64,000 nt of DNA, taken from NCBI RefSeq assembly GCF_016100975.1, contig NZ_JACFRN010000006.1, forward strand, positions 1 through 64,000, written 5' to 3'. How positions within the stretch are numbered: the first letter of the stretch is position 1; every line of letters begins with the position of its first letter. Below are positions 8,107-18,137 of this stretch, piece by piece. Source of the DNA: Lactobacillus sp. W8174 (GTDB taxonomy: Bacteria; Bacillota; Bacilli; Lactobacillales; Lactobacillaceae). A program made the translations under genes and the position numbers. The notes under the pieces were generated by a model. The model saw only the letters and a list, made by a program, of their open reading frames with translations, had not been told where the DNA came from and searched no databases.

Positions 8107-9987
8107 TTAGTCTTTCTTAAACATTTTGCGTAAATCACTTTTTCTTAGGCGCACAATTACCAAATTACCCTTTGCGTCATGATATGGATCAGAAACTTGT
8201 CTTAATTTTGTCAAAATTTCGCCACAATCCGCAGATGTCAGTTTTTTGCGTCCCGAAACTTCCCTTTGTGCCTGATCTGCTGCTATTCTTTTAATTAAAT
8301 TTTGAGAATTGCTGTCATCTACGTTTAAAAACGCGTCTAAAATTGTACGCACAGAATGTTCGACATCTGTACCGAGCCAGGTAGGATAGGATCTCAAGAT
8401 AAAGGTATCTTGTCCAAAATCTTCTAAAAAAATACCAATTTTTTGAATATCTGCCAACTTATCTTTTATTTGTAGAAAATCTAAATTGCCAAATTCTAAA
8501 ATTAAAGGACTCAATAAACCTTGCTGGCTGATTTTAGAACTAGACAATTCGAGCATAATCTTTTTAAAAGAAAGCAGTCTTCTGGCGGCAACTTGATCAA
8601 TTAAGTATAAATCATTATTATTTGTAGCAATAATATATACTTTAGTCTGACCTACAAAACTTAGCTCGGGTAAACTACTTGCCAGTAATTCATCCCCCGT
8701 AGAAATTATCCCGCTATTAGATTGCTTACTGGTAAAAGGCGTCAACTGACATTGTTTTCTAACGTTCTCAGTCCAAGTGGCGGTAATCAGATAACGATCA
8801 TCATCACGCGGAACATCTAAATTCACGTACTGTGTGTGTTGGATATGCTGAATTTCTTCAGGACGAGTTTCATTAATCTGGTCAGTTTGAGTTTCAGGTC
8901 TATTAGTTTCAACCACATTTTTATTTAAATTAAATTTTAGCTGATCAATTAAAGTATCCTGTGTAGCATTATTCAAATTGCTGATGGCATCAGATTTTGT
9001 TTCATTTTTCAAAAGCACAGTGCTGATGGCATTTGTTATCAAACGACTTAATTCAGTTTCTTTAGATAAACGTACCTCTCTTTTTGTGGGGTGCACGTTA
9101 ACATCTACCAAAAGCGGATCAGTTTTTATCTTAACAACAGCTATCGGATAATGTTTAGCAGCAAGATTATTACCATAACCATCCATCACTGCACTCGCTA
9201 AATTGAAGTTTCTAATGTAACGACCATTGAGTAAAATGGAAATGAAATTACGCGTAGATCTGGTAAGTTCAGGATTAGAAATCAAGCCACTTATCTCAAA
9301 GTCATTATCACTGCCTTTAAATGACAACATTTTTTCTGCAATATTTCTGCCATAAACACTAGAAACCGTTTGCCGTAAATTATTGTTGCCAGCTGTTCTT
9401 AGTAATATGCGACCTTCGTTCATCAATGTAAATGCAATTTCAGGATAGCCTAACGCAATCCGATTAATAATATCCACAATTTTCATAATTTCAGTTCTCG
9501 GACTACGTAAATATTTCAATCGCGCCGGCGTGTTATAAAATAAGTCTTTAACAGTAATCTGTGTACCTTTTCTGGCAGCCGCATCCTCCTGTGCTTTTTT
9601 AACTCCACCCGCAAACTCGGCGCGCGTACCTATTTCATTAGAAGAATTAGTTAAAATTTCGACATGACTGACTGCAGCAATTGAAGCTAAGGCTTCCCCC
9701 CTAAAACCTAATGTATTGACATTAAATAAGTCATGCTCATTTGCAATCTTACTGGTCGCGTACCTGGTAAAAGCAAGATCAATCTGATCACTATCAATTC
9801 CGGAGCCGTTATCCTGAACTACAATTTGCTTTAAACCGGCATCAGTGAATTCAATTCTAATTCTGCTACTACCTGCGTCAATTGCATTTTCCACCAGCTC
9901 CTTTACCACACTGGCAGGTCTTTCAATTACTTCTCCAGCTGCTATCTGATTAGAGAGATTGACCGAAAGCTCATGTATTTTTGCCAT
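8107..9987 (-). CDS. mutL: DNA mismatch repair protein MutL with degenerate endonuclease motifs
   Basis: A 626-residue MutL. The N-terminal GHKL ATPase is intact: [11 protein letters not shown] (30-40), DNGSGI (59-64), GFRGEAL (94-100) and [10 protein letters not shown] (297-306). The C-terminal domain is odd. The metal-binding motif expected as DQHA-x2-E-x4-E reads [13 protein letters not shown] (464-476): the His is Val and both Glu are Arg and Lys. The ACR-type motif (about 570-580) has no Cys, and the CPHGRP motif (about 603-608) reads HDAKGN. A beta-clamp-like QQGLLSP (488-494) remains. So ATP-driven signalling is probably kept while the nicking activity seen in other Firmicute MutLs is probably lost. 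It lies 2 bases after mutS. Confidence 0.93.
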   Translation of the reverse strand: MAKIHELSVNLSNQIAAGEVIERPASVVKELVENAIDAGSSRIRIEFTDAGLKQIVVQDNGSGIDSDQIDLAFTRYATSKIANEHDLFNVNTLGFRGEALASIAAVSHVEILTNSSNEIGTRAEFAGGVKKAQEDAAARKGTQITVKDLFYNTPARLKYLRSPRTEIMKIVDIINRIALGYPEIAFTLMNEGRILLRTAGNNNLRQTVSSVYGRNIAEKMLSFKGSDNDFEISGLISNPELTRSTRNFISILLNGRYIRNFNLASAVMDGYGNNLAAKHYPIAVVKIKTDPLLVDVNVHPTKREVRLSKETELSRLITNAISTVLLKNETKSDAISNLNNATQDTLIDQLKFNLNKNVVETNRPETQTDQINETRPEEIQHIQHTQYVNLDVPRDDDRYLITATWTENVRKQCQLTPFTSKQSNSGIISTGDELLASSLPELSFVGQTKVYIIATNNNDLYLIDQVAARRLLSFKKIMLELSSSKISQQGLLSPLILEFGNLDFLQIKDKLADIQKIGIFLEDFGQDTFILRSYPTWLGTDVEHSVRTILDAFLNVDDSNSQNLIKRIAADQAQREVSGRKKLTSADCGEILTKLRQVSDPYHDAKGNLVIVRLRKSDLRKMFKKD

Positions 9988-9989
9988 GA

Positions 9990-12593
9990 CTAGTTCTCAT
10001 CCTTTAAATCTTCCTGCCAGTTTTCGACTAGCTGCATTACTTGCAAAGGCGTCTGATCAGCCAAATAAAGATTAGAAATTTCATCTAAGATATCTTTTTC
10101 TTTATCAGTTAATTCATCCTTAGAATCTGATGGTGTTTCAATAGGTACTGCTTCTGTTTCACTAACTGAACTAAACAAATCCAGCTGCGTGGAAGCTGGG
10201 CCCAAATTACTTCCTTGAGCTTCAAGCCTATTAAGCAACTTGGTAGCTTTTCGTAAAACTTTTCTCGGTAACCCGGCAAGTTGAGCAACGTGAATGCCAT
10301 AACTTTGATCAGCAGGTCCAGGTAAAATTTTATGAAGAAAGATCAATTTACCGTTTTCTTCAGTTGCCCCCACATGAATATTCTTTAAATGAGGCAGTGT
10401 CTGTTCCATCGCCGTTAGCTCATGGAAGTGAGTCGCAAATAACACTTTAGCACCAACCTCATCATGTAGATACTGAACAATAGCACCAGCGAGTGCCATA
10501 CCATCATAGGTTGCTGTTCCACGACCAATTTCATCAAATAACACCAGGCTCCTCTTAGTCGCATGCTGTAATGCATCGTTAGCTTCGGTCATTTCGACCA
10601 TAAAGGTACTTTGTCCGGAAATTAAATCGTCTGCCGCACCAATACGAGTAAAAATTTGATCAAAAATAGGCAAATCTGCACTATCTGCTGGCACAAACGA
10701 ACCAATTTGAGCCATCACGGCAATAAGTGCCATCTGCCTCATATAAGTGCTTTTTCCGGACATATTAGGACCAGTTATCAGAAAAATGTCTGTATTTTCT
10801 GTTAATTTTACATCGTTAGGAATAAAAGAGCCTGCCTTCATCACCTGTTCAACTACAGGGTGACGTCCCATGATAACTTTAACATCCTGATTATCAGTAT
10901 GAAATTGTGGTCTGCAGTAATTATTATCTTCAGCTACTTGAGCAAAAGAACAGAAAACATCAAGCTCTGCCACTTGTCCAGCCAACTTTTGCAATGCTGG
11001 AATGTATTTCTTAACTTCTTCTCTTAATTTCACAAACAAATCATATTCTAAATCCGTCGATTTGGTCTGTGCTTCTAAAATCAGATTTTCATGTTCTTTA
11101 AGTTCTGGAGTAATATAGCGCTCAGCATTAGTCAGAGTTTGTTTACGGGTATACCGATCAAGAGGTACCTTGCCCTTATTAGAATTTGTAACTTGAATAT
11201 AATAACCAAAAACCTTGTTGTAACCAACTTTTAAATTCTCAATACCAGTTTTGGTCCGTTCATCCTGCTCCATTTCAGTCAGCCATTTTTTACCATTATT
11301 CATGGCATCCCGGTAGCGATCAAGTTGACTATCAACACCATCTTTGATTAATCCACCTTCAGTGGTCAGAACTGGAGGCTGATCAACAATGGTATCTGTA
11401 ATTAATTTAGCAATGCCTTTTAACGGATCAATTTGTCTTGCAAAATTTTGCAAATTTTTATTATCCGACTTTTGCATTGCTGTCAAAATTGTCGGCACGG
11501 CATTGAGAGAGTGAGCCAACTGTAATAACTCGCGGGCATTGACATTGCCAAAAGCAATGCGCCCAGTTAAACGTTCCAGGTCATAAACCCCTTTAAGAGC
11601 ATCGTTAATATTTTCTCGCGTAAAATATTCATCAATTAAGGCCTGCACCATTTCTTGCCTTTTATTTAGCTGCTCAACTGACAAAAGTGGCCGAGCCAGC
11701 CATTGTTTTAACAGTCGTCCACCCATTGCAGTGTGAGTTTTATCCAGAACCCAAAAAAGGGAACCCATTTTTTTGCCGGTTTTCGCAGATGCCGTTAACT
11801 CTAAATTATCCCGTACGGTATGAGACATTTGTAAAAATTGATTGACTTCATAACTTTTTGCTACCTGTAAATGGGCTAAACTGCGACGCTGAGTCTGCAA
11901 TAAATAACCTACAAGTTGTTTTACAGCAGCTTTTTCGGCAGAATTAGTCAAATCCTGTTCAGCAAAAGAAATCTCTGCATGCTTGCCAGTTAATTCTACG
12001 GGCTCTGACACTGTAATATTGGCTTTATGAAGAAAATCACTATCCTTATCACTTAGGTGACCATTAAAAACGACTTCGCGTGTACGCAGCGAAAGTAATT
12101 CATTTGAAACAGCAGCAAAGCTCTTTAAATGGGTAGCGTAAATTTCACCGGTAGATAAGTCACTGTATGCTAGTCCAAAGCAGCTTTTGGTAGTTACAAC
12201 AGATGTAAGATAATTCGATTCTTTAGCTTCACTGGGCTTGTCATTCATTAAAGTTCCCGGAGTCACAAGTTGAATTATGCCCCGTTTAACCATTCCTTTA
12301 GCTTTTTTAGGATCTTCGAGTTGTTCACACAAGGCTACTTTGTAGCCTTTTTCAACTAAAGTATCTACATAAGATTGAACAGCTACATGCGGGACTCCCG
12401 CCATGGGAACAGGATTTTCAGTTTTATTTGACCTGTGAGTCAGCGTTAATTCCAAAATTTGCGCACCTTTGACTGCATCATCTTCAAATAATTCGTAAAA
12501 ATCGCCCACCCGATAAAAAAGGAAAGCATCGGGATATTGCTTTTTAATTTCGTGATATTGCTCCATCATCGGAGTCAGGTTTGTTTGCGCCAT
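9990..12593 (-). CDS. mutS: DNA mismatch recognition ATPase MutS
   Basis: An 867-residue mismatch sensor. The Phe-x-Glu mismatch wedge is at residues 32-34 (DFYELF), the ATPase shows GPNMSGKST and the Walker [13 protein letters not shown] block, and FATHFHELT follows. Near the C-terminus QLDLF is a classical beta-clamp-binding motif. The frame opens 7 codons further upstream, but the ATG at 12593 follows AAGGGG with correct spacing and starts with [10 protein letters not shown], as in the family. It is the first gene of mutS-mutL-ruvA-ruvB-yajC; a TATAAT (12626-12631, minus) lies just upstream. Confidence 0.97.
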   Translation of the reverse strand: MAQTNLTPMMEQYHEIKKQYPDAFLFYRVGDFYELFEDDAVKGAQILELTLTHRSNKTENPVPMAGVPHVAVQSYVDTLVEKGYKVALCEQLEDPKKAKGMVKRGIIQLVTPGTLMNDKPSEAKESNYLTSVVTTKSCFGLAYSDLSTGEIYATHLKSFAAVSNELLSLRTREVVFNGHLSDKDSDFLHKANITVSEPVELTGKHAEISFAEQDLTNSAEKAAVKQLVGYLLQTQRRSLAHLQVAKSYEVNQFLQMSHTVRDNLELTASAKTGKKMGSLFWVLDKTHTAMGGRLLKQWLARPLLSVEQLNKRQEMVQALIDEYFTRENINDALKGVYDLERLTGRIAFGNVNARELLQLAHSLNAVPTILTAMQKSDNKNLQNFARQIDPLKGIAKLITDTIVDQPPVLTTEGGLIKDGVDSQLDRYRDAMNNGKKWLTEMEQDERTKTGIENLKVGYNKVFGYYIQVTNSNKGKVPLDRYTRKQTLTNAERYITPELKEHENLILEAQTKSTDLEYDLFVKLREEVKKYIPALQKLAGQVAELDVFCSFAQVAEDNNYCRPQFHTDNQDVKVIMGRHPVVEQVMKAGSFIPNDVKLTENTDIFLITGPNMSGKSTYMRQMALIAVMAQIGSFVPADSADLPIFDQIFTRIGAADDLISGQSTFMVEMTEANDALQHATKRSLVLFDEIGRGTATYDGMALAGAIVQYLHDEVGAKVLFATHFHELTAMEQTLPHLKNIHVGATEENGKLIFLHKILPGPADQSYGIHVAQLAGLPRKVLRKATKLLNRLEAQGSNLGPASTQLDLFSSVSETEAVPIETPSDSKDELTDKEKDILDEISNLYLADQTPLQVMQLVENWQEDLKDEN

Positions 12594-12625
12594 TATTCCC
12601 CTTCTTTTCTGCATTACTGTTTATT

Positions 12626-12631
12626 ATTATA
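12626..12631 (-). promoter_or_regulatory. Probable -10 box of the mutS operon
   Basis: A perfect TATAAT on the minus strand lies about 33 bases upstream of the mutS start. No good -35 box is seen at 17 bases, so the promoter is only partly supported. Confidence 0.45.
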
Positions 12632-12652
12632 CGCTAAACTTCTTATTAAAAG

Positions 12653-12684
12653 AAAAAAGACCGCAAGTAAAACGATCTCTTTTC
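12653..12684 (-). terminator. Putative terminator after pcp
   Basis: AAAAGA-type arms (about 12655-12660 and 12678-12683 as read on the plus strand), followed on the minus strand by a T-rich run, lie about 50 bases after the pcp stop codon. The stem is imperfect. Confidence 0.5.
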
Positions 12685-12729
12685 ACAATATGCTTTTTAG
12701 TTGCAATAATTGCTTTCTGTTTAAAAAAT

Positions 12730-13377
12730 TTAAGCAATATGCCCTTCAATACTCTGCAAATCTTTTTTGCCATCCATTTTCACAATAGCGGTAATTGCTG
12801 CGGTAATGCCTTTGACATCATCTGCTAGGCTAAGACATGGAGTTTCAGGTTTAGCAACAACTTGCTCAGGTAAATATGGAATATGCATAAAGCCAGCTTT
12901 TAAATCATGAAATTCCTTGTCAATCATATACTGCACTTGATACATTATATGATTGCAAACAAAAGTCCCTGCCGTTGTTGAAACAGAACTTGGCAGTCCA
13001 GCTTCCCGAATTGCACGTGCCATCGCCTTAACAGGAAGCTGCGTGAAATATGCGTTTTGACCATCTTCATGAATAGGACTGGCAATAGGTTGATAGCCTT
13101 TATTATCAGCAATACGGCCATCATCAAAATTGATAGCTACACGCTCTGGAGTCAGTGCAAACCGGCCACCAGCTTGTCCGATATTTAATACATAATCTGG
13201 TTTTTCCTTAAGAATAGCTTCATGAACTACATCCGCACAGTCACCAAAAACTGTTGGTATTTCAAGTTTAACTATTTTTGCACCTGCAATTTCATTGTCC
13301 AGTCTTTTAACTGCTTCAATTGCAGGATTAATTTTGTCATCACCAAAAGGATCAAAACCTGTTACAAGAATTTTCAT
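12730..13377 (-). CDS. pcp: Pyroglutamyl-peptidase I
   Basis: A 215-residue C15 cysteine peptidase removing N-terminal pyroglutamate from peptides in the cytoplasm. Hallmarks: the N-terminal VTGFDPFG, the Glu-containing [17 protein letters not shown] segment, catalytic Cys in [11 protein letters not shown] and catalytic His in [10 protein letters not shown], and a normal length. It lies 20 bases downstream of the DUF979 membrane protein. The trio DUF969-DUF979-pcp recurs in Firmicutes, which suggests the membrane pair brings in or handles the peptidase's substrate or product. Confidence 0.95.
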   Translation of the reverse strand: MKILVTGFDPFGDDKINPAIEAVKRLDNEIAGAKIVKLEIPTVFGDCADVVHEAILKEKPDYVLNIGQAGGRFALTPERVAINFDDGRIADNKGYQPIASPIHEDGQNAYFTQLPVKAMARAIREAGLPSSVSTTAGTFVCNHIMYQVQYMIDKEFHDLKAGFMHIPYLPEQVVAKPETPCLSLADDVKGITAAITAIVKMDGKKDLQSIEGHIA

Positions 13378-13397
13378 TATCTTTTCTCCTTATTATC

Positions 13398-14321
13398 TTA
13401 AAATGCTAAAAAGTACATTAGAACTATTTGAATGAGCAACATGCTAATTGCAATCGGAAATTGTTGTTTGATCACACCTAATTGATCTTTCATTTCCATT
13501 AATGCAACTGGCAAAGTATTGAAATTGGCTGCCATTGGAGTAAGCAATGTGCCACAATACCCAGATGTCATTCCCAGTGCTGCAACTACAATCGGTGAGC
13601 CACCTTGGGCCACAACGAAGGGTATACCAATCCCTGCTGTAATAACCGCAAAAGCCGCAAATGCATTACCCATAATGGCAGTAAACAATGCCATGGCAAT
13701 GCAATAAAGCGCAACTCCTAATAAGTGGTTTCCAATAGGAAAAAGACCAGAAATAGCCTTGGCAGTCACTTGTCCCACACCTGAAGCTGTAAATACCACA
13801 CCCAAAGTAGCGAGTAATTGTGGCAAAATACCGGCAGAGCCGACAGAACGCACCATTCTTTGTGTATCTTCGTAAACTACTTTGGCATTTGATTTAGTCA
13901 AAATTTGGGCAACAACAAGTGAAACAATAGCTGCTACACCGATACCTACTTGACCACCTAAATTAGTAAATTGGGCTATGACCAAAGCTAAAACTGCTAG
14001 CAAAATACTGGGTAAGAAAATCCAGTTGCCAATGCGGTTAACCGTTTTTTGAGCTAATTTTTCATCCAATTCCTTAATATGGCCGACACGAACTTGCTTA
14101 AATAATGATAGCAAGGCAATAATGACGATAAGGCAACCGTTAATTGCATTTGGCAGCCACTGTCCAGCACAGAAAAGCACTGCAAACAAAAGCCAAAATA
14201 ATCCAGTACCCCAACGAGCTGAATTAGACTGGTCGCGCCAAGATTCAATAGCAGCAGCCAAGAAAAATAGGCCAATTAAAATATAGAATGCAAGTAAAAT
14301 ATTATTAATTAAAGTATCCAT
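13398..14321 (-). CDS. DUF979 family membrane protein
   Basis: A 307-residue, very hydrophobic protein with roughly eight to ten membrane segments, matching the DUF979 family, which is always paired with DUF969. The GGQVGIGVAAI and MGNAFAAFAVITAGIGIPFVV segments look like transporter cores. AGGAG is well placed before the ATG. It follows DUF969 by 8 bases and precedes pcp by 20 bases, so the three form an operon. The function is unknown; a transporter for pyroglutamate, pyroglutamyl peptides or another small substrate is an inference from the pcp link only. Confidence 0.8.
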   Translation of the reverse strand: MDTLINNILLAFYILIGLFFLAAAIESWRDQSNSARWGTGLFWLLFAVLFCAGQWLPNAINGCLIVIIALLSLFKQVRVGHIKELDEKLAQKTVNRIGNWIFLPSILLAVLALVIAQFTNLGGQVGIGVAAIVSLVVAQILTKSNAKVVYEDTQRMVRSVGSAGILPQLLATLGVVFTASGVGQVTAKAISGLFPIGNHLLGVALYCIAMALFTAIMGNAFAAFAVITAGIGIPFVVAQGGSPIVVAALGMTSGYCGTLLTPMAANFNTLPVALMEMKDQLGVIKQQFPIAISMLLIQIVLMYFLAF

Positions 14322-14329
14322 TATTTCTC

Positions 14330-14998
14330 CTATTTTTCCTTATTTTTCATTAACTTTTGGTCAAACGCGTGATTGTAGAACAAGCATAAAATATAGCTGA
14401 TAATAGCTACAGGAAAAGTGTATAAAACAATACCGGCAGGATCTACAGGATGGCCCAGCGATTTCATCGTACTTGCAATAAGTAAAACACTTGAGGAAGC
14501 CACAAACAGGTTTTGCGCAAAGAAATTACCAAAATTTTCTGTTGCAGCAGCTCTACCTTTAATTTGGTCTACTTCAAGAGGTGTCAATTCGCTATTAACT
14601 CTACCTGCTGCTTGTGCCATGGGATTAATTAATGGCGCAATAAACTGGACGTGACCCTGCAGCGAAATGCCAAAAGCACCAGCAATTTCACGAACGGCCT
14701 GGTAAATATCGAATATACGACCAGGTGTCAGTTTCTTCATTTTTTTAATCAAATTAACAGCGGCTTGTTTTAAACCATGTCTTTCTAAAATTCCAATAGT
14801 TGGTAAAGTGAGAAAGAAAAGAGAAACCATTCTGTTATCCATAAATCCTTTACCCAGAATTGTCAAAAATGAGGTAAAATCTATTCCTGAAACTAATGCT
14901 GTAACCATAGCAGCAATTACAACTACTGCTATCGTGTCAAGCCCTAAAGCGAATCCGACTACAATAACAACAATACCTAATAAACTTAAATATTCCAC
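14330..14998 (-). CDS. DUF969 family membrane protein
   Basis: A 222-residue membrane protein of the DUF969 family with about six membrane segments. The frame can be opened nine codons further up (TTG), but a GTG at 14998 is preceded by AAAGGA at the right distance and begins directly with the first membrane helix (EYLSLLGIVVIVVGFALG), so this start is preferred. It is the first gene of the DUF969-DUF979-pcp operon. Possible promoter elements (TTGTTA, TATAAT-like) lie in 15020-15055, right after the groEL terminator. Confidence 0.78.
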   Translation of the reverse strand: MEYLSLLGIVVIVVGFALGLDTIAVVVIAAMVTALVSGIDFTSFLTILGKGFMDNRMVSLFFLTLPTIGILERHGLKQAAVNLIKKMKKLTPGRIFDIYQAVREIAGAFGISLQGHVQFIAPLINPMAQAAGRVNSELTPLEVDQIKGRAAATENFGNFFAQNLFVASSSVLLIASTMKSLGHPVDPAGIVLYTFPVAIISYILCLFYNHAFDQKLMKNKEK

Positions 14999-15055
14999 TA
15001 ATGTTCCTTTCCAGTGAACGATCAAAACTGATATAATCTTAAAACTGCATTATAA

Positions 15056-15101
15056 CAAAAAATCCTACCAGCAAGCCCCCACAGGGTTGCTAGTAGGATT
15101 T
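15056..15101 (-). terminator. Terminator of groES-groEL
   Basis: A long imperfect stem (AATCCTAC ... GTAGGATT, continuing into AGCAA/TTGCT and CCC/GGG), followed on the minus strand by TTTTTT, starts 25 bases beyond the groEL stop codon. Confidence 0.85.
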
Positions 15102-15125
15102 ATTAAATAACTAATAAAAACTAGA

Positions 15126-16772
<1,647 letters not shown>

Positions 16773-16776
16773 TTAA

Positions 16777-17061
16777 TTACTTAACAATTGCTAAAATATC
16801 TTTTTCGTGAAGGACTAAGTACTTTTCGTCATCGTATTTGACGTCTGTGCCTGAATACTTGTCATATAAAACAACGTCACCCTTTTTGACAGTCATAGGA
16901 ATTTTACTGCCATTTTCAGCATAACTACCTTCACCAACAGCAACAACTTCACCTTCTGTTGGCTTTTGTTTAGCATTAGAAGCCAGGACGATTCCGCCTA
17001 CAGTTTTCTCTTCTTCTTCTTTAACTTTAACGATCACGCGATCACCAATTGGTTGTAACAC
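16777..17061 (-). CDS. groES: Co-chaperonin GroES (10 kDa)
   Basis: A 94-residue lid protein of the chaperonin. It begins with [33 protein letters not shown], covering the typical mobile loop, and ends with ILAIVK. It is the first gene of groES-groEL, preceded by GGAGG, the strong promoter and two CIRCE-like operators. Confidence 0.98.
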   Translation of the reverse strand: MLQPIGDRVIVKVKEEEEKTVGGIVLASNAKQKPTEGEVVAVGEGSYAENGSKIPMTVKKGDVVLYDKYSGTDVKYDDEKYLVLHEKDILAIVK

Positions 17062-17106
17062 GTTTGTCCCTCCTAAAATTAAATTATTAATCTATTTTAC
17101 GTGTCA

Positions 17107-17133
17107 TTAGCACTCCTATTAGTTAAGTGCTAA
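17107..17133. promoter_or_regulatory. CIRCE operator (HrcA site), proximal copy
   Basis: TTAGCACTC, nine bases, then AAGTGCTAA matches the CIRCE consensus (TTAGCACTC-N9-GAGTGCTAA) with one mismatch. It lies between the -10 box and the groES ribosome site, the usual position where HrcA blocks transcription until heat shock. HrcA itself is not in this window. Confidence 0.93.
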
Positions 17134-17145
17134 CTTACATTTATG

Positions 17146-17174
17146 ATAATAACCCCTTTTATAAAAAAATGCAA
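17146..17174 (-). promoter_or_regulatory. groESL sigma-A promoter
   Basis: On the minus strand TTGCAT (17169-17174) and TATTAT (17146-17151) are separated by exactly 17 bases. The promoter lies between the two CIRCE-like elements. Confidence 0.85.
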
Positions 17175-17181
17175 GAAAAAA

Positions 17182-17208
17182 TTAGCACTTTGAGTAAAAA
17201 AGTGCTAA
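17182..17208. promoter_or_regulatory. Second CIRCE-like element that also forms the rex terminator
   Basis: TTAGCACTT, nine bases, AAGTGCTAA has CIRCE geometry, with the C and G at the inner ends changed so that the two arms pair perfectly. It begins 15 bases after the rex stop codon and is followed on the minus strand by a T-run, so it can also act as a rho-independent terminator for rex. It lies just upstream of the groESL -35 box. As an HrcA operator it is inference; as a hairpin it is plain in the sequence. Confidence 0.75.
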
Positions 17209-17222
17209 TTTTATTTTTATAC

Positions 17223-17858
17223 CTACTTTTTCTTGTCTGAGTCCAGAAAGTAAATTAGAGTTTGTAATTCCGTTGCCAAATCAACGTTCTGGATTCTAAT
17301 ACCACTTGGAGCAGACAAACGAATTGGCGTGAAATTCATGATTCCTTTAATGCCAGCTTCAACCATATCATCAGCGGTTTTTTGAGCTGTCGTAGAAGGA
17401 ACAGTCAAAATGGCAATAGAAATCTGCTGATCACTGAGCTGTTTTTTTAGTTCACTCATATCATAAACAGGAACACCACTAAGAATCTTGCCCGTAATTT
17501 TATCATCAATATCAAAAGCACATGAAATACGGATATTGTTTGTACGCTTGAAATTATAGTTTAATAAAGCATGGCCTAAATTACCAACGCCAACCAGGGC
17601 AACATTTGTTAAAGTATCTTGATTTAAGATCTTTTTAAAAAAGGAAAGCAAGCTTTTTACATCATAGCCATAGCCCCGTTTTCCCAATGCACCAAAGTAT
17701 GAAAAATCACGTCTGATTGAAGCACTATCTACTTGAACAGCCTCAGATAATTCAGTTGAGGATACCTTTTCTTTACCAGCCTCATTTAAAATTATCAGGT
17801 AGCGGTAATATAGCGGCAATCTTTTGGCCGTAGCCGTGGGTATTTTGATTTTTTCCAT
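17223..17858 (-). CDS. rex: Redox-sensing transcriptional repressor Rex
   Basis: A 211-residue repressor that senses the NADH/NAD+ ratio and controls fermentation genes. It has the N-terminal winged helix ([11 protein letters not shown] ... [25 protein letters not shown], residues 10-60), the Rossmann [12 protein letters not shown] (about 93-104) and the C-terminal domain-swapped helix. GGAGG precedes the ATG. The neighbourhood (rex, groES-groEL, an ABC-F gene, tsaB-rimI-tsaD) is the one known from Bacillus. Confidence 0.97.
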   Translation of the reverse strand: MEKIKIPTATAKRLPLYYRYLIILNEAGKEKVSSTELSEAVQVDSASIRRDFSYFGALGKRGYGYDVKSLLSFFKKILNQDTLTNVALVGVGNLGHALLNYNFKRTNNIRISCAFDIDDKITGKILSGVPVYDMSELKKQLSDQQISIAILTVPSTTAQKTADDMVEAGIKGIMNFTPIRLSAPSGIRIQNVDLATELQTLIYFLDSDKKK

Positions 17859-17922
17859 TTAAAAAGCCTCCAACTTGATTAAGTATATATTTTGTTTTGT
17901 GAATTTTTCAGCAATTACTACT

Positions 17923-17952
17923 ATTTTATCTATAAATTTGCGCTATTTGCAA
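17923..17952 (-). promoter_or_regulatory. Probable rex promoter
   Basis: On the minus strand TTGCAA (17947-17952) and TAAAAT (17923-17928) are 18 bases apart. Rex-like half sites TTGTGAA (17897-17903) and TTCACAA (17961-17967) lie on both sides, which would fit autoregulation, but no complete 18-base Rex palindrome is present. Confidence 0.5.
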
Positions 17953-18107
17953 ACATTTTTTTCACAATCTATCAAATTTTAGCATAATAGTAACAGGTTG
18001 ATAATAGAAATTTGTATTTTTACTCTTTTAAATGTAAAAATGCTTCTTTTTTACATTTATTTCTTTTTACTTTAACAATCAAACTCTCCCACAAGAATTT
18101 TGTTACG

Positions 18108-18118
18108 TATGCTAAAAT
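18108..18118 (+). promoter_or_regulatory. Extended -10 box before the ABC-F gene
   Basis: TGC followed by TAAAAT (18113-18118) forms an extended -10 about 20 bases upstream of the start codon; an AGGTG ribosome site follows. The -35 region is poor. Confidence 0.4.
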
Positions 18119-18137
18119 GGTTTCTAGGTGAAAAATT

